Assembly: GCA_963734435.1 (NCBI GenBank) | Contig: CAVTHA010000015.1 | Location: 372,001 to 436,000, forward strand | Reading direction: 5' to 3' | Length of the DNA stretch: 64,000 bases | From: Bog-756 sp963734435 | Lineage (GTDB): Bacteria; Actinomycetota; Acidimicrobiia; Acidimicrobiales; RAAP-2 | Part shown: piece by piece, positions 8,869 to 17,034 of the stretch | How the letters are laid out: each line of letters opens with the position of its first letter | How positions within the stretch are numbered: the first letter of the stretch is position 1 | Notes under the pieces: model-generated | What the model saw: only the letters and a program-made list of their open reading frames with translations | The model's database searches: none | Told to the model about the DNA's origin: nothing | Made by a program: the position numbers and the translations under genes

Positions 8869-11529
8869 ATGCGCAGGGCGAGCCGGAGTGGGATGGCCAC
8901 GAGGTCCGAGGGGAGCGACCAGGTGGCGGTGACCGACCCGGTTGCCGCGTCAGACGACGACTCACGCGCATCGGCGACGCCGCACACGCCGTCATCCGGC
9001 CGGCGGGGCGGCAGACCATGGCGAGCCATCTTCTTTGCCCCGGTGGGCGACGGGCAGACCAGGCGGCGCGGCAGTGACGCCATCCGCCTCGGCTTGGCCG
9101 CGCTGGCGGTGGTGCTCTGCTGGCTGATCACCCGGGCCAATTCGTCGGCCGAGCAAACGGTGGCTTCCACCATGGCTTCGGCGCCCGACGGGATCCGATG
9201 GCTGGTCAGTGTCATCTGGTGGCTGACGTCGATCGGGCTCATCGTCATCACCGGGGCCCTGGCTCTGGTGTCGCGGCGTTGGTCGGTGGTGCGGGACATC
9301 GGGCTCTCCGGCGTCGGTGCCTGGCTCGTCTCGCTGGTGCTGGCATCGGTGTTGGGCGCGTCGGGCGGTCGACCACCGACGTCGTCCCTGGCCCAGTTCG
9401 ACCCCACGTTCCCGGTGGCCCTGGTGGCGGCGACCGTGGGGGTGGCCGTCGCCGCCCTCCCCTATCTGAGCCGGTGGCTCCAGCGCGGCCTCGAGGTGAC
9501 CATCGGGCTGCTGGGCGTGGCCACGGTGGTCCACGGATCCGGGTTCCCGGTGGCGGTGCTGGCCAGTCTGGCGGCCGGTTGGGGAACGGCCGCCGTGGTG
9601 CGTCTCATCTTCGGGTCACCGCTGGGACTCCCGTCGACGAGGGAGATCTCGGTGCTGCTCGCCGACCTCGACATCGCCATCGAGGACATCGCGCCCAACC
9701 CTCTCCAGGGTTGGGGCGTCGGCCGCTTCTCCGGTCGGCTCGGCGCGTCCCGTATCGACGTGTCGGTCTACGGTCGGGACGCCTCCGACGCTCAACTGTT
9801 GGCCAAGACGGCCCGGTTCGTCTTCTATCGCGATTCAGGACCGACCCTGGCTCTGACCCGTCGCCAGCAGGTCGAGCACGAGGCCTACCTCACGATGATG
9901 GCCGAACGGGCGGGGGTCCGGGTGCCCGAGGTACTCGCCGCCGGACCGGCGGGCCCGGCCCGTGATGCGCTCTTGGTCACCCGGTCCCCGGCCGGGGCGC
10001 CGCTCGCCACCTTTGCGCCCCATGCCACGCCACCCGCGGTCGGCGACGGCGACTCCGACGCGCCGGGTGACGGCGACGGGGGAGGGGTCCCGCTTCCCGC
10101 TCCGGCCCCGGCAGCCGGTCGGGGGAACGGCCGGCACGCCATCCTGGTACCTCCTGACGGTCCGATCCTGACCGAGGGTGCCTTGGACAGTGTGTTCCGC
10201 CAACTGCAGAACCTGCGCGCCGCCGGGATCGCCCACGGATCGCTCTCGATGCAGACCATCGTGGTGGACGAACGCGAGCGGGCCGGTTTCCTCGACTTCC
10301 GCGCCGCATCCACCGTGGCCACCGTCGACCAGCTCAACCGGGACTTGGCGGCCGCGCTGGCGGCGATCGTCGTGGCGGTCGGGCCAGAGCGAACGGTGGC
10401 CTCGGCACTGAGGGCGCTACCACCCGAAGCGCTCGTCGCCGCCCTTCCGTACCTTCAGCGCGCCGCCCTCGACTCAGTGGCGGCGAAGTCCTTGCGAGGC
10501 AAGAAGGCCGTCCTCACCGAGTTGCGTGAACGTGGCGCCACCGCCGCCGGGGTCGAGGTGCCCAAACTCGTCGAACCCCGTCGGGTGAGCTGGGTCAGCC
10601 TGGCCATGGTGATCGGAACGCTGATCGGCGGATGGGCGCTGATCGGGGTCCTGATCAACGTGACCAAGTCCTGGAACACGATCGTCGGGGCCGATTGGGC
10701 CTGGGTCGCGCTCGTGTTCGTGCTGGCTCAGGCGGCCTATCCCGCCATCGCCATCACCACGGTCGGATCGGTCACCGACCCCTTGCCCTACGGGCGGACG
10801 GTCGCCCTCGAGGTGGCCGACACCTTCGTGGCCCTGGCCGGCGGATCGATGGCAGTGCTCGCCACCAGGATCCGGTTCTTCCAGCAGGAGGGGTACACGC
10901 CGACCGTGGCGGTGAGCTCCGGTGTCCTCGCCAGCACAGCCAGTTGGATCGTGAAGGGCGCGGTGTTCCTCGTCGCCCTGCCGCTGGCGATCGGCAACCT
11001 GGACCTCGGTGAGCCGGCCAGCGACTCGAGTGGCAACTCCCACCTGGTCTGGCTCATCGTCATCGCCGTGGCATTGGCCGGAGTGGCCCTCGGCCTGATC
11101 TTTGCCATCCCGCGCTGGCGGCGGATGGCGGCCCAGAAGATCCGGCCCAAGGCATCCGAGGTCTGGTCGCACCTGAAGCTCCTGGCCGGGCATCCCCGCA
11201 ACCTGGTGGAGATCTTCGGTGGGAGCCTGGCCGCGCAGCTCTTCGTGGCCATGGCCCTCGGTGCCTCGTTGCATGCCTTCGGCGACCGGCTCAGCCTGGC
11301 CACCCTCATCGTCGTCCTCACGCTGGGCTCGATGCTCGGCGGGGTGTCACCGGTACCCGGCGGGATGGGTGTGGTCGAAGCAGGGATGATCATCGGACTG
11401 ACCGCCGCCGGGATCAACGAGTCGGACGCGGTGGCGGCGGTGTTCGTGCAGCGGCTGTTCACGGCCTACCTGCCTCCCATCTGGGGCTGGTTCGTGATGG
11501 TGTGGCTGCGGCGGAAGGAGTACCTCTGA
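8869..11529 (+). CDS. UPF0104/LPG-synthase-like membrane protein with a kinase-like domain
   Basis: An 886-residue membrane protein in three parts. Residues about 70-260 form six or so TM helices. Residues about 265-560 are soluble and kinase-like: TLALTRRQQVEHEAYLTMMAE resembles the helix-C region, and HGSLSMQTIVVDERERAGFLDF (His456 to Asp476) aligns with a catalytic loop plus metal-binding DF, although the usual Asp and Asn are missing. Residues about 570-886 hold eight TM segments of the UPF0104/TIGR00374 family, the flippase fold of MprF, with the conserved VSPVPGGMGVVEAGM. A lipid-flipping or lipid-sensing role is likely. The 3' end overlaps the convergent HAD gene by 64 bases. Confidence 0.75.
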   Translation: MRRASRSGMATRSEGSDQVAVTDPVAASDDDSRASATPHTPSSGRRGGRPWRAIFFAPVGDGQTRRRGSDAIRLGLAALAVVLCWLITRANSSAEQTVASTMASAPDGIRWLVSVIWWLTSIGLIVITGALALVSRRWSVVRDIGLSGVGAWLVSLVLASVLGASGGRPPTSSLAQFDPTFPVALVAATVGVAVAALPYLSRWLQRGLEVTIGLLGVATVVHGSGFPVAVLASLAAGWGTAAVVRLIFGSPLGLPSTREISVLLADLDIAIEDIAPNPLQGWGVGRFSGRLGASRIDVSVYGRDASDAQLLAKTARFVFYRDSGPTLALTRRQQVEHEAYLTMMAERAGVRVPEVLAAGPAGPARDALLVTRSPAGAPLATFAPHATPPAVGDGDSDAPGDGDGGGVPLPAPAPAAGRGNGRHAILVPPDGPILTEGALDSVFRQLQNLRAAGIAHGSLSMQTIVVDERERAGFLDFRAASTVATVDQLNRDLAAALAAIVVAVGPERTVASALRALPPEALVAALPYLQRAALDSVAAKSLRGKKAVLTELRERGATAAGVEVPKLVEPRRVSWVSLAMVIGTLIGGWALIGVLINVTKSWNTIVGADWAWVALVFVLAQAAYPAIAITTVGSVTDPLPYGRTVALEVADTFVALAGGSMAVLATRIRFFQQEGYTPTVAVSSGVLASTASWIVKGAVFLVALPLAIGNLDLGEPASDSSGNSHLVWLIVIAVALAGVALGLIFAIPRWRRMAAQKIRPKASEVWSHLKLLAGHPRNLVEIFGGSLAAQLFVAMALGASLHAFGDRLSLATLIVVLTLGSMLGGVSPVPGGMGVVEAGMIIGLTAAGINESDAVAAVFVQRLFTAYLPPIWGWFVMVWLRRKEYL

Positions 11530-12203
11530 CCGGCGCCCTTCACCGAGCGCCGGGCCCGGTCCGCTCCAGGGCCGGATAGGCGCGGCAAGGCGCCGAGCCG
11601 CCCGAGACGACCGACGTTGACGCCCACGTCGGCGGCCCGCAGCATGACCAGGTCACCTCGGCTGTTGCCGTAGCACCAGACCCGGGCCGGTCCGCTCCCT
11701 GACCCTTCGATCCAGAGCCGCAGGCGGCGGAGCTTCTCCTCCCCGCGGCAGTTGGCGCCTTCGTAGCGCCCGGTCACCGTGCCGTCGGCGGCCACCTCCA
11801 GCCGAGTGGCGATCACCCCGTCGACACCGAGATGGTGGGCCGCCTCCCGCACGTAGACCTCGGGCGAGGCCGAGACGATCACTATCCGGTCACCTCGCTT
11901 CCGGTGCCAGTCGAGCCGGCCCCCGACGTCGGTCCGGAGGTGCCGGCTCACATGATCCCTCCCGTAGCGCGCCGCCACCGCTTCGAGGCGCTCGACGGTG
12001 GTGCCGGCCATGACCCGCTCGAACAGCCGCTCCTTGGTGCGGTCGGCCGAGTCCCCACCGACCAGCGCGGCATGGGCCAACTGCGGGGCCAGGGCCAAGG
12101 ACGAGGCCACCACGGCCGACCTTCCGGCCAGCGCCGACAGGAAGCCGAAGACGCTCCCACCCTGGATCAGGGTCCCGTCGAAGTCGAAGGCGGCGACGTC
12201 CAC
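11466..12203 (-). CDS. HAD-IB family phosphatase (SerB-like)
   Basis: A 245-residue HAD hydrolase of subfamily IB. Motif I is DFDGTLIQGG with the nucleophilic Asp, motif II is VSASPEVYVREAA, and the acidic motif IV is GNSRGDLVML. These enzymes dephosphorylate phosphoserine or phospholipid-like substrates; the substrate here is unknown. The start is GTG at 12203, which has GGAG eight bases upstream, because the frame upstream shows no HAD sequence. It follows the crotonase gene by 44 bases on the same strand. Its C-terminus overlaps the convergent membrane gene. Confidence 0.78.
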   Translation of the reverse strand: MDVAAFDFDGTLIQGGSVFGFLSALAGRSAVVASSLALAPQLAHAALVGGDSADRTKERLFERVMAGTTVERLEAVAARYGRDHVSRHLRTDVGGRLDWHRKRGDRIVIVSASPEVYVREAAHHLGVDGVIATRLEVAADGTVTGRYEGANCRGEEKLRRLRLWIEGSGSGPARVWCYGNSRGDLVMLRAADVGVNVGRLGRLGALPRLSGPGADRARRSVKGAGQRYSFRRSHTITNQPQMGGR

Positions 12204-12247
12204 CGTCAGTTCTCCACTGTCAGTCGACCTCCGTCGGACCGGCTCGG

Positions 12248-13030
12248 TCAATCGTCGGCCAGGTCGACGCCCGAGCCGTGTCGGCCGGCACCCGACGCGA
12301 ACCCACTGGCACCGGCGGCGGCGTCCGGCGACGACAGGCTGTCGAGACCGAGGCGCAATTCGGTGCCCATGGCGTCCGCCTCGGGCTGTCCCCACTGAGC
12401 CAGCGCCGACCGGCGGTCGTTGCGCATGCAGGTCTGGGGGAGCGCAGCCAGGTGATGGCCCCACGCCACGGCCTCCTCGAGAGCAGCTCCACTGGCTACC
12501 ACCCGGTTGACCAGCCCCATGGCCAGTGCCTCGTCGGCGTTGACCTCGCGGCCGGTCAAGATGAGGTCGAGGGCCCTTCCGTGCCCGATGAGGCGGGGCA
12601 GGCGAACCGTGCCCCCATCGATGAGGGGCACGCCGAACCGCCGGCAGAAGACACCGAAGGCGGCGTCGGCCCCGGTCACCCGAAGGTCGCACCAGATGGC
12701 CAGCTCCAGACCGCCGGCCACGGCGAAGCCCTCGACGGCGGCGATCACCGGTTTGGACAGCTGGAGGCGAGTGGGCCCCATCGGTCCTGGTCCGTCGACG
12801 GCCACTCGGAGCGGCCGGCCCTCGGCGGCGGCCTTGAGATCGGCGCCGGCGCAGAAGGTGCCACCCGATCCGGTGAGGACCGCCACCGCCGCCGAGGAGT
12901 CCTCGTCGAAGGCCATGAACGCATCGAGGAGGGCGGCGGCCGTCGGTGGGTCCACCGCGTTCCGCCGCTCAGGACGGTCGATCGTCACCACCGTCACCGG
13001 GCCGTGGCCAGAGACGCGGACGGTCGGCAT
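12248..13030 (-). CDS. enoyl-CoA hydratase/isomerase (crotonase) family protein
   Basis: A 260-residue crotonase-fold protein with the oxyanion-hole signatures TFCAGADLKAAAEG and AVEGFAVAGGLELAIWCDLRV. The two glutamates that catalyse hydration in true enoyl-CoA hydratases are not evident in FCRRFGVPLIDGGTVRLPRL, so it may do another CoA-ester reaction. Start taken at ATG 13030 (PTVRVSGHGPVTVVTIDRPERR follows); ATG 13042 is also possible. Transcribed toward the HAD phosphatase and divergent from the peroxiredoxin. Confidence 0.8.
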   Translation of the reverse strand: MPTVRVSGHGPVTVVTIDRPERRNAVDPPTAAALLDAFMAFDEDSSAAVAVLTGSGGTFCAGADLKAAAEGRPLRVAVDGPGPMGPTRLQLSKPVIAAVEGFAVAGGLELAIWCDLRVTGADAAFGVFCRRFGVPLIDGGTVRLPRLIGHGRALDLILTGREVNADEALAMGLVNRVVASGAALEEAVAWGHHLAALPQTCMRNDRRSALAQWGQPEADAMGTELRLGLDSLSSPDAAAGASGFASGAGRHGSGVDLADD

Positions 13031-13101
13031 GGGCTCCAGCATGGTGGAACCGACCGGCGCCCGCCAGAGGGCGGCCGGACGGGAGTGGCGACGGACAAAA
13101 C

Positions 13102-13143
13102 TCGACCAACTCGGTCGACAATTGGATGGGATTCGTCTATCCT
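13102..13143 (+). promoter_or_regulatory. peroxiredoxin promoter with inverted repeat
   Basis: TCGACA (13115-13120), a 17-base spacer and TATCCT (13138-13143) form a vegetative-type promoter. The palindrome TCGACC-N5-GGTCGA (about 13102-13117) overlaps the -35 box, a good position for a repressor or redox regulator. Confidence 0.5.
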
Positions 13144-13227
13144 GTCGCCGCGGCGCGACCACGACCGCCGTCGGGTCCGCCCCGCGAACCAGCTCACAGC
13201 ACGAAATACGAAGAACAAGGAGCAGCC

Positions 13228-13863
13228 ATGGCAATCCGATTGGGCGACACGGCCCCTGATTTCACTGCGGAGACCACCGAGGGCACCATCAATTTCTACG
13301 AGTACCTGGGGGACAGTTGGGGCGTGTTGTTCTCCCACCCGAAGGACTTCACCCCGGTGTGCACCACCGAGCTCGGTGCCTTCTCGAAGGCCAAGGCCGA
13401 GTTCGACAAGCGGGACACCAAGCTCATCGGGCTCTCGGTCGACGACGTGACCTCGCACGGGAAATGGGCGGGCGACATCGAAGAGACCCAGGGTCAGGCC
13501 CTCAATTTCCCGCTCATCGGGGATGAGGACCGCAAGGTGGCCGATCTCTACGACATGATCCACCCGAACGCCAGCGACACCACCACGGTCCGGTCGGTGT
13601 TCATCATCGGGCCTGACAAGAAGGTGAAGCTCACCCTCACCTATCCGGCGTCTACCGGCCGCAACGTGAGCGAGATCCTGCGGGTCCTCGACTCGTTGCA
13701 GCTCACCAACGACTACAAGGTGGCAACTCCGGTCAACTGGACCGACGGTGACGACGTGATCATCGTCCCCGCCGTCTCCGACGAGGAGGCCAAGGAGCGC
13801 TTCCCGAAGGGGTTCAACGCCGTCAAGCCCTATCTCCGGGTGACGCCCCAGCCCAACCGGTAG
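13228..13863 (+). CDS. 1-Cys peroxiredoxin (Prx6/AhpC-TSA family)
   Basis: A 211-residue peroxiredoxin. The peroxidatic cysteine is Cys45 in HPKDFTPVCTTE, with the conserved Pro and Thr of the active site before it. Length and the C-terminal half (VVRS-like TTVRSVFIIGPDKKVKLTLTYPASTGRN, then NWTDGDDVIIVP) match the Prx6 class rather than typical 2-Cys enzymes. It reduces H2O2 and alkyl hydroperoxides in the cytoplasm. ATG 13228 has AAGGAG at good spacing, and its own promoter lies upstream, so it is probably monocistronic and stress-regulated. Confidence 0.93.
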   Translation: MAIRLGDTAPDFTAETTEGTINFYEYLGDSWGVLFSHPKDFTPVCTTELGAFSKAKAEFDKRDTKLIGLSVDDVTSHGKWAGDIEETQGQALNFPLIGDEDRKVADLYDMIHPNASDTTTVRSVFIIGPDKKVKLTLTYPASTGRNVSEILRVLDSLQLTNDYKVATPVNWTDGDDVIIVPAVSDEEAKERFPKGFNAVKPYLRVTPQPNR

Positions 13864-14046
13864 GTCGGGGCCAGACGCCCCGAAAGCGGCGCGCCGGACC
13901 GGCCGGACCCGATCCGACGCCCGGTTCGGTAGCTGCGACGCGTCCGCCGGGAGCCCCGCCGCCGACCCCGCCCTGCTAGCATGGTCGAGCTGACGTGCCC
14001 GCTTTCGTGGCCGTTCGAGCAGATCACAAGGTCGAGTCCCATTTCC

Positions 14047-14304
14047 ATGCCAGACAAGCAGGCCACCATCGCCGAGCACCGGCTGCACCAGACCGACACC
14101 GGGTCGCCCGAGGTGCAGATCGCCATACTGAGCGAGCGCATCACCCACCTGACCGAACATCTGAAGGTCCACAAGGGTGACCATCACACCCGCCGGGGCT
14201 TGCTCAAGCTCATCGGACGGCGTCGACGCCTACTCGACTACGTCCACGACAACGACGTCGAGCGCTACCGGGACATCATCGGTCGCCTCGGCCTCCGCCG
14301 CTAG
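14047..14304 (+). CDS. rpsO: 30S ribosomal protein S15
   Basis: An 85-residue protein with the S15 signatures HQTDTGSPEVQIAILSERI and KGDHHTRRGLLKLIGRRRRLLDY. S15 binds 16S rRNA in the 30S platform. It is followed by a strong hairpin and then pnp, the classic rpsO-pnp order. The ATG at 14047 gives the family's usual length; no strong Shine-Dalgarno is seen. A TAGCAT box at about 13977 could be the -10 element. Confidence 0.97.
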   Translation: MPDKQATIAEHRLHQTDTGSPEVQIAILSERITHLTEHLKVHKGDHHTRRGLLKLIGRRRRLLDYVHDNDVERYRDIIGRLGLRR

Positions 14305-14320
14305 GCGGACAACAGTCGCC

Positions 14321-14342
14321 CCGCCCGGCTTCGGCCGGGCGG
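14321..14342 (+). terminator. rpsO terminator/attenuator hairpin
   Basis: Perfect 9-bp stem CCGCCCGGC / GCCGGGCGG with a TTCG tetraloop, 17 bases after the rpsO stop, followed by a short T-rich stretch. It probably ends or attenuates transcription before pnp. Confidence 0.7.
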
Positions 14343-14353
14343 TCGCAATTTCT

Positions 14354-14401
14354 CCACCGGCCCCGCGCCGGTGGTTGCCGGTCGGCACGGTGCCGGCCGG
14401 C
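14354..14401 (+). promoter_or_regulatory. two strong hairpins in the pnp leader
   Basis: CCACCGGC / GCCGGTGG (14354-14374, 5-base loop) and GCCGGTCGGC / GCCGGCCGGC (14377-14401, 5-base loop, one G-U pair) lie in tandem in the pnp 5' leader. Structured pnp leaders are autoregulated through RNA processing in other bacteria; that role is inferred here. Confidence 0.45.
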
Positions 14402-14552
14402 GCATGGCGGCCCGTCGACGACGGTCCGTGCGAAGACAGATTGGGCTCCAGCCGAGGTCAGTCACCAGTTGCCGATCACCCGGCCACCATGCGGTGGAGT
14501 GGTCGACAACTGGGAGCTGGCTCGTGGGGTCCCCGAGCAACCAAGGAGCGTC

Positions 14553-16991
14553 ATGTCAGACGCCATCAACGTGTCGGCACCTATAAGTGGGACCGACCGA
14601 ACTCTTGCATTCGAGGCCGGCAAGCTGGCCCAACTGGCCGACGGCGCCGTCCTGGCCCGGATCGGTGACACCGTGCTGCTGGCCACGGCCACCGCGGCCC
14701 GATCCGTCCGGGAGGGGGCCGATTTCTTTCCGCTGACCGTCGACATCGAGGAACGCGCTTACGCCGCCGGGAAGATCCCTGGGTCGTTCTTCCGACGGGA
14801 AGGCAAGTCTTCCGACCAGGCCATCCTGACCTGCCGGCTCATCGACCGGCCGCTGCGCCCGTCGTTCCCCAAGGGCTTTCGCAACGAGGTTCACGTGGTC
14901 GGCACCATCTTCGGCGCCGATCAGGTCAACCCCCACGATGTGCTGGCCATCAACGCCGCCTCGGCGGCCCTGATGATCTCGGGGATCCCCTTCGACGGGC
15001 CGATCGGCGCGGTGCGGGTGGCCTACGCCACCGACGGGCGATGGGTCCCCCATCCCACCTTCGGGGAAGGCGACGAGTCCACGTTCGAGCTGGTGGTGGC
15101 CGGAAGGGCCTTGAGCGATGCCGACAACGCCGAGATCGCCATCATGATGGTCGAGGCGGGCGGTTCGGAGCGCTCGTTCCAGTACTACGAGGAAGGTGCT
15201 CCCCAGGTCACCGAGGAGGTCCTGGCCGACGGCCTCGAGGCCGCCAAGACCTGGATACGCGAATCGATCGTGCTCCAGCGGCAGCTGGTCGAGGCCTATG
15301 TCGCCGCCCGGGGACCGATCCAACCCATCGAATACTCGACGCTGTCGGACTACGGCGACGACGTGTGGGAGCGAGTCGTGGCGGAGGGTACGGATGCCGT
15401 GGCCGCCGCCAACCTCATCGTGGCCAAGGCCGAGCGCAATGCCGCCCTGTCCGAGGCGACCGAGCGCATCGTCTCAGCGCTGGCCGCTTCGTTCCCCGAT
15501 CGTGAAGGCGAGGTCAAGGCGGCCGTTCGTGGCCTGACCAAGAAGCTGGTCCGCAAGCGGATCGTGGAGGAGGGCGTTCGCATCGACGGCCGGACCACCA
15601 CGGAGATCCGGCCGCTGTCCGCCGAAGTCGACCTGTTCCCGACGGCGCACGGCTCCGCCCTCTTCCAGCGGGGCGAGACTCAGGTCCTCAACGTCACCAC
15701 CCTCGGCATGCCGAGGATGAACCAGCTGCTCGACACCATCACGCCCGATGACCACAAGCGCTACATGCACCATTACAACTTCCCGCCTTTCTCCACCGGC
15801 GAGACCGGGTTCATGCGGGGTCCGAAGCGCCGCGAGATCGGGCACGGGCTGTTGGCCGAGCGAGCGCTGCTCCCGGTGGTTCCCTACGAGGAGGACTTCC
15901 CCTACACGTTGCGGCTGGTCTCGGACGTGCTCGCCTCCAACGGCTCGACGTCGATGGCGTCGGTCTGCGGGTCGACCCTGTCGATGATGGCGGCCGGGGT
16001 GCCCTTGAAGGCGCCGGTGGCGGGGATCGCCATGGGCCTGGTCTCCGAGGAAGGGGCCTATGTGACCCTCACCGACATCCTCGGGGCCGAGGATGCCTTC
16101 GGCGACATGGACTTCAAGGTGGCTGGGACGAGGGACGTGGTGACCGCCCTGCAGTTGGACACGAAGATCGACGGACTACCCCTCGACGTCCTGACCAAAG
16201 CGTTGCTCCAAGCCAAAGAAGCGCGCCTGACCATCCTCGAGGTGATGGCGCAGGCCATTCCCGAACCCCGGGACGAGGTGGCTGCGTCGGCGCCGAAGAT
16301 CGTCTCCTTCGAGATCCCGATGGACAAGATCGGGGAGGTCATCGGCCCGAAGGGCAAGGTCATCAACGCCCTGCAGCAAGAAACGGGTGCCGACATCGCC
16401 GTGGACGACGACGGGATGGTCGGCACGGTGACCATCGGGGCGAAGGACGGTTCCGCCGTCGAGGAGGCCCGCCGGCGCATCGGCACCATCTTGGACCCGC
16501 CGTTGGCCGAGGTCGGGGGCATCTACCAGGGGAAGGTGGTCAACATCACCAAGTTCGGCGCCTTCGTGAACATCCTCCCCGGCCGGGACGGGCTCCTGCA
16601 CATCTCCAAGGTCGGGCAGGGCAAGCGCGTCGACCGGGTGGAGGACGTGCTCGACCTGGGTCAGCCGCTCGAGGTGCGGGTAGACGACATCGACCCACAG
16701 GGCAAGGTCTCCCTTTCCCTGGCGGGTGACGCCCCGGCCACGGGTGACGCTCCCGCGGCCGACGGTGCGCGGCGCGGCCGCGGTCGCCCCGACGCCGATT
16801 CGGGCGATCGGTCCGATCGCCGAGGCCCGGCGGGTTCCGGTGCTCAAGCGGCACCCTCGGGTGCCGTTTCGTTCGAGGACGTGTTCGCCGAGGAGTTGGC
16901 CCAGGAGTTCGGCGATCTCGGACCAGCCGTGGCCGAATCATCGGATCGGGGGGGTGGTGGAGGCGGCCGGGGCGGTCGCCGGCGCCGTTGA
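14553..16991 (+). CDS. pnp: polyribonucleotide nucleotidyltransferase (PNPase)
   Basis: An 812-residue PNPase. Two RNase PH domains (residues about 15-240 and 325-560) flank an all-alpha linker; the second contains FQRGETQVLNVTTLG and the FPPFSTGETGFMRGPKRREIGHG region. A KH domain follows (KIGEVIGPKGKVINALQ), then an S1 domain (GKVVNITKFGAFVNILPGRD), then a charged Gly/Arg-rich tail. It degrades mRNA phosphorolytically and can add 3' tails. ATG 14553 has AAGGAG upstream. The M16 peptidase follows after 43 bases, as in many actinobacteria. Confidence 0.97.
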   Translation: MSDAINVSAPISGTDRTLAFEAGKLAQLADGAVLARIGDTVLLATATAARSVREGADFFPLTVDIEERAYAAGKIPGSFFRREGKSSDQAILTCRLIDRPLRPSFPKGFRNEVHVVGTIFGADQVNPHDVLAINAASAALMISGIPFDGPIGAVRVAYATDGRWVPHPTFGEGDESTFELVVAGRALSDADNAEIAIMMVEAGGSERSFQYYEEGAPQVTEEVLADGLEAAKTWIRESIVLQRQLVEAYVAARGPIQPIEYSTLSDYGDDVWERVVAEGTDAVAAANLIVAKAERNAALSEATERIVSALAASFPDREGEVKAAVRGLTKKLVRKRIVEEGVRIDGRTTTEIRPLSAEVDLFPTAHGSALFQRGETQVLNVTTLGMPRMNQLLDTITPDDHKRYMHHYNFPPFSTGETGFMRGPKRREIGHGLLAERALLPVVPYEEDFPYTLRLVSDVLASNGSTSMASVCGSTLSMMAAGVPLKAPVAGIAMGLVSEEGAYVTLTDILGAEDAFGDMDFKVAGTRDVVTALQLDTKIDGLPLDVLTKALLQAKEARLTILEVMAQAIPEPRDEVAASAPKIVSFEIPMDKIGEVIGPKGKVINALQQETGADIAVDDDGMVGTVTIGAKDGSAVEEARRRIGTILDPPLAEVGGIYQGKVVNITKFGAFVNILPGRDGLLHISKVGQGKRVDRVEDVLDLGQPLEVRVDDIDPQGKVSLSLAGDAPATGDAPAADGARRGRGRPDADSGDRSDRRGPAGSGAQAAPSGAVSFEDVFAEELAQEFGDLGPAVAESSDRGGGGGGRGGRRRR

Positions 16992-17034
16992 CCGGGCTCG
17001 GTCTCCGTGGGGCCGGCCGGCGGGTCGCACTCCG

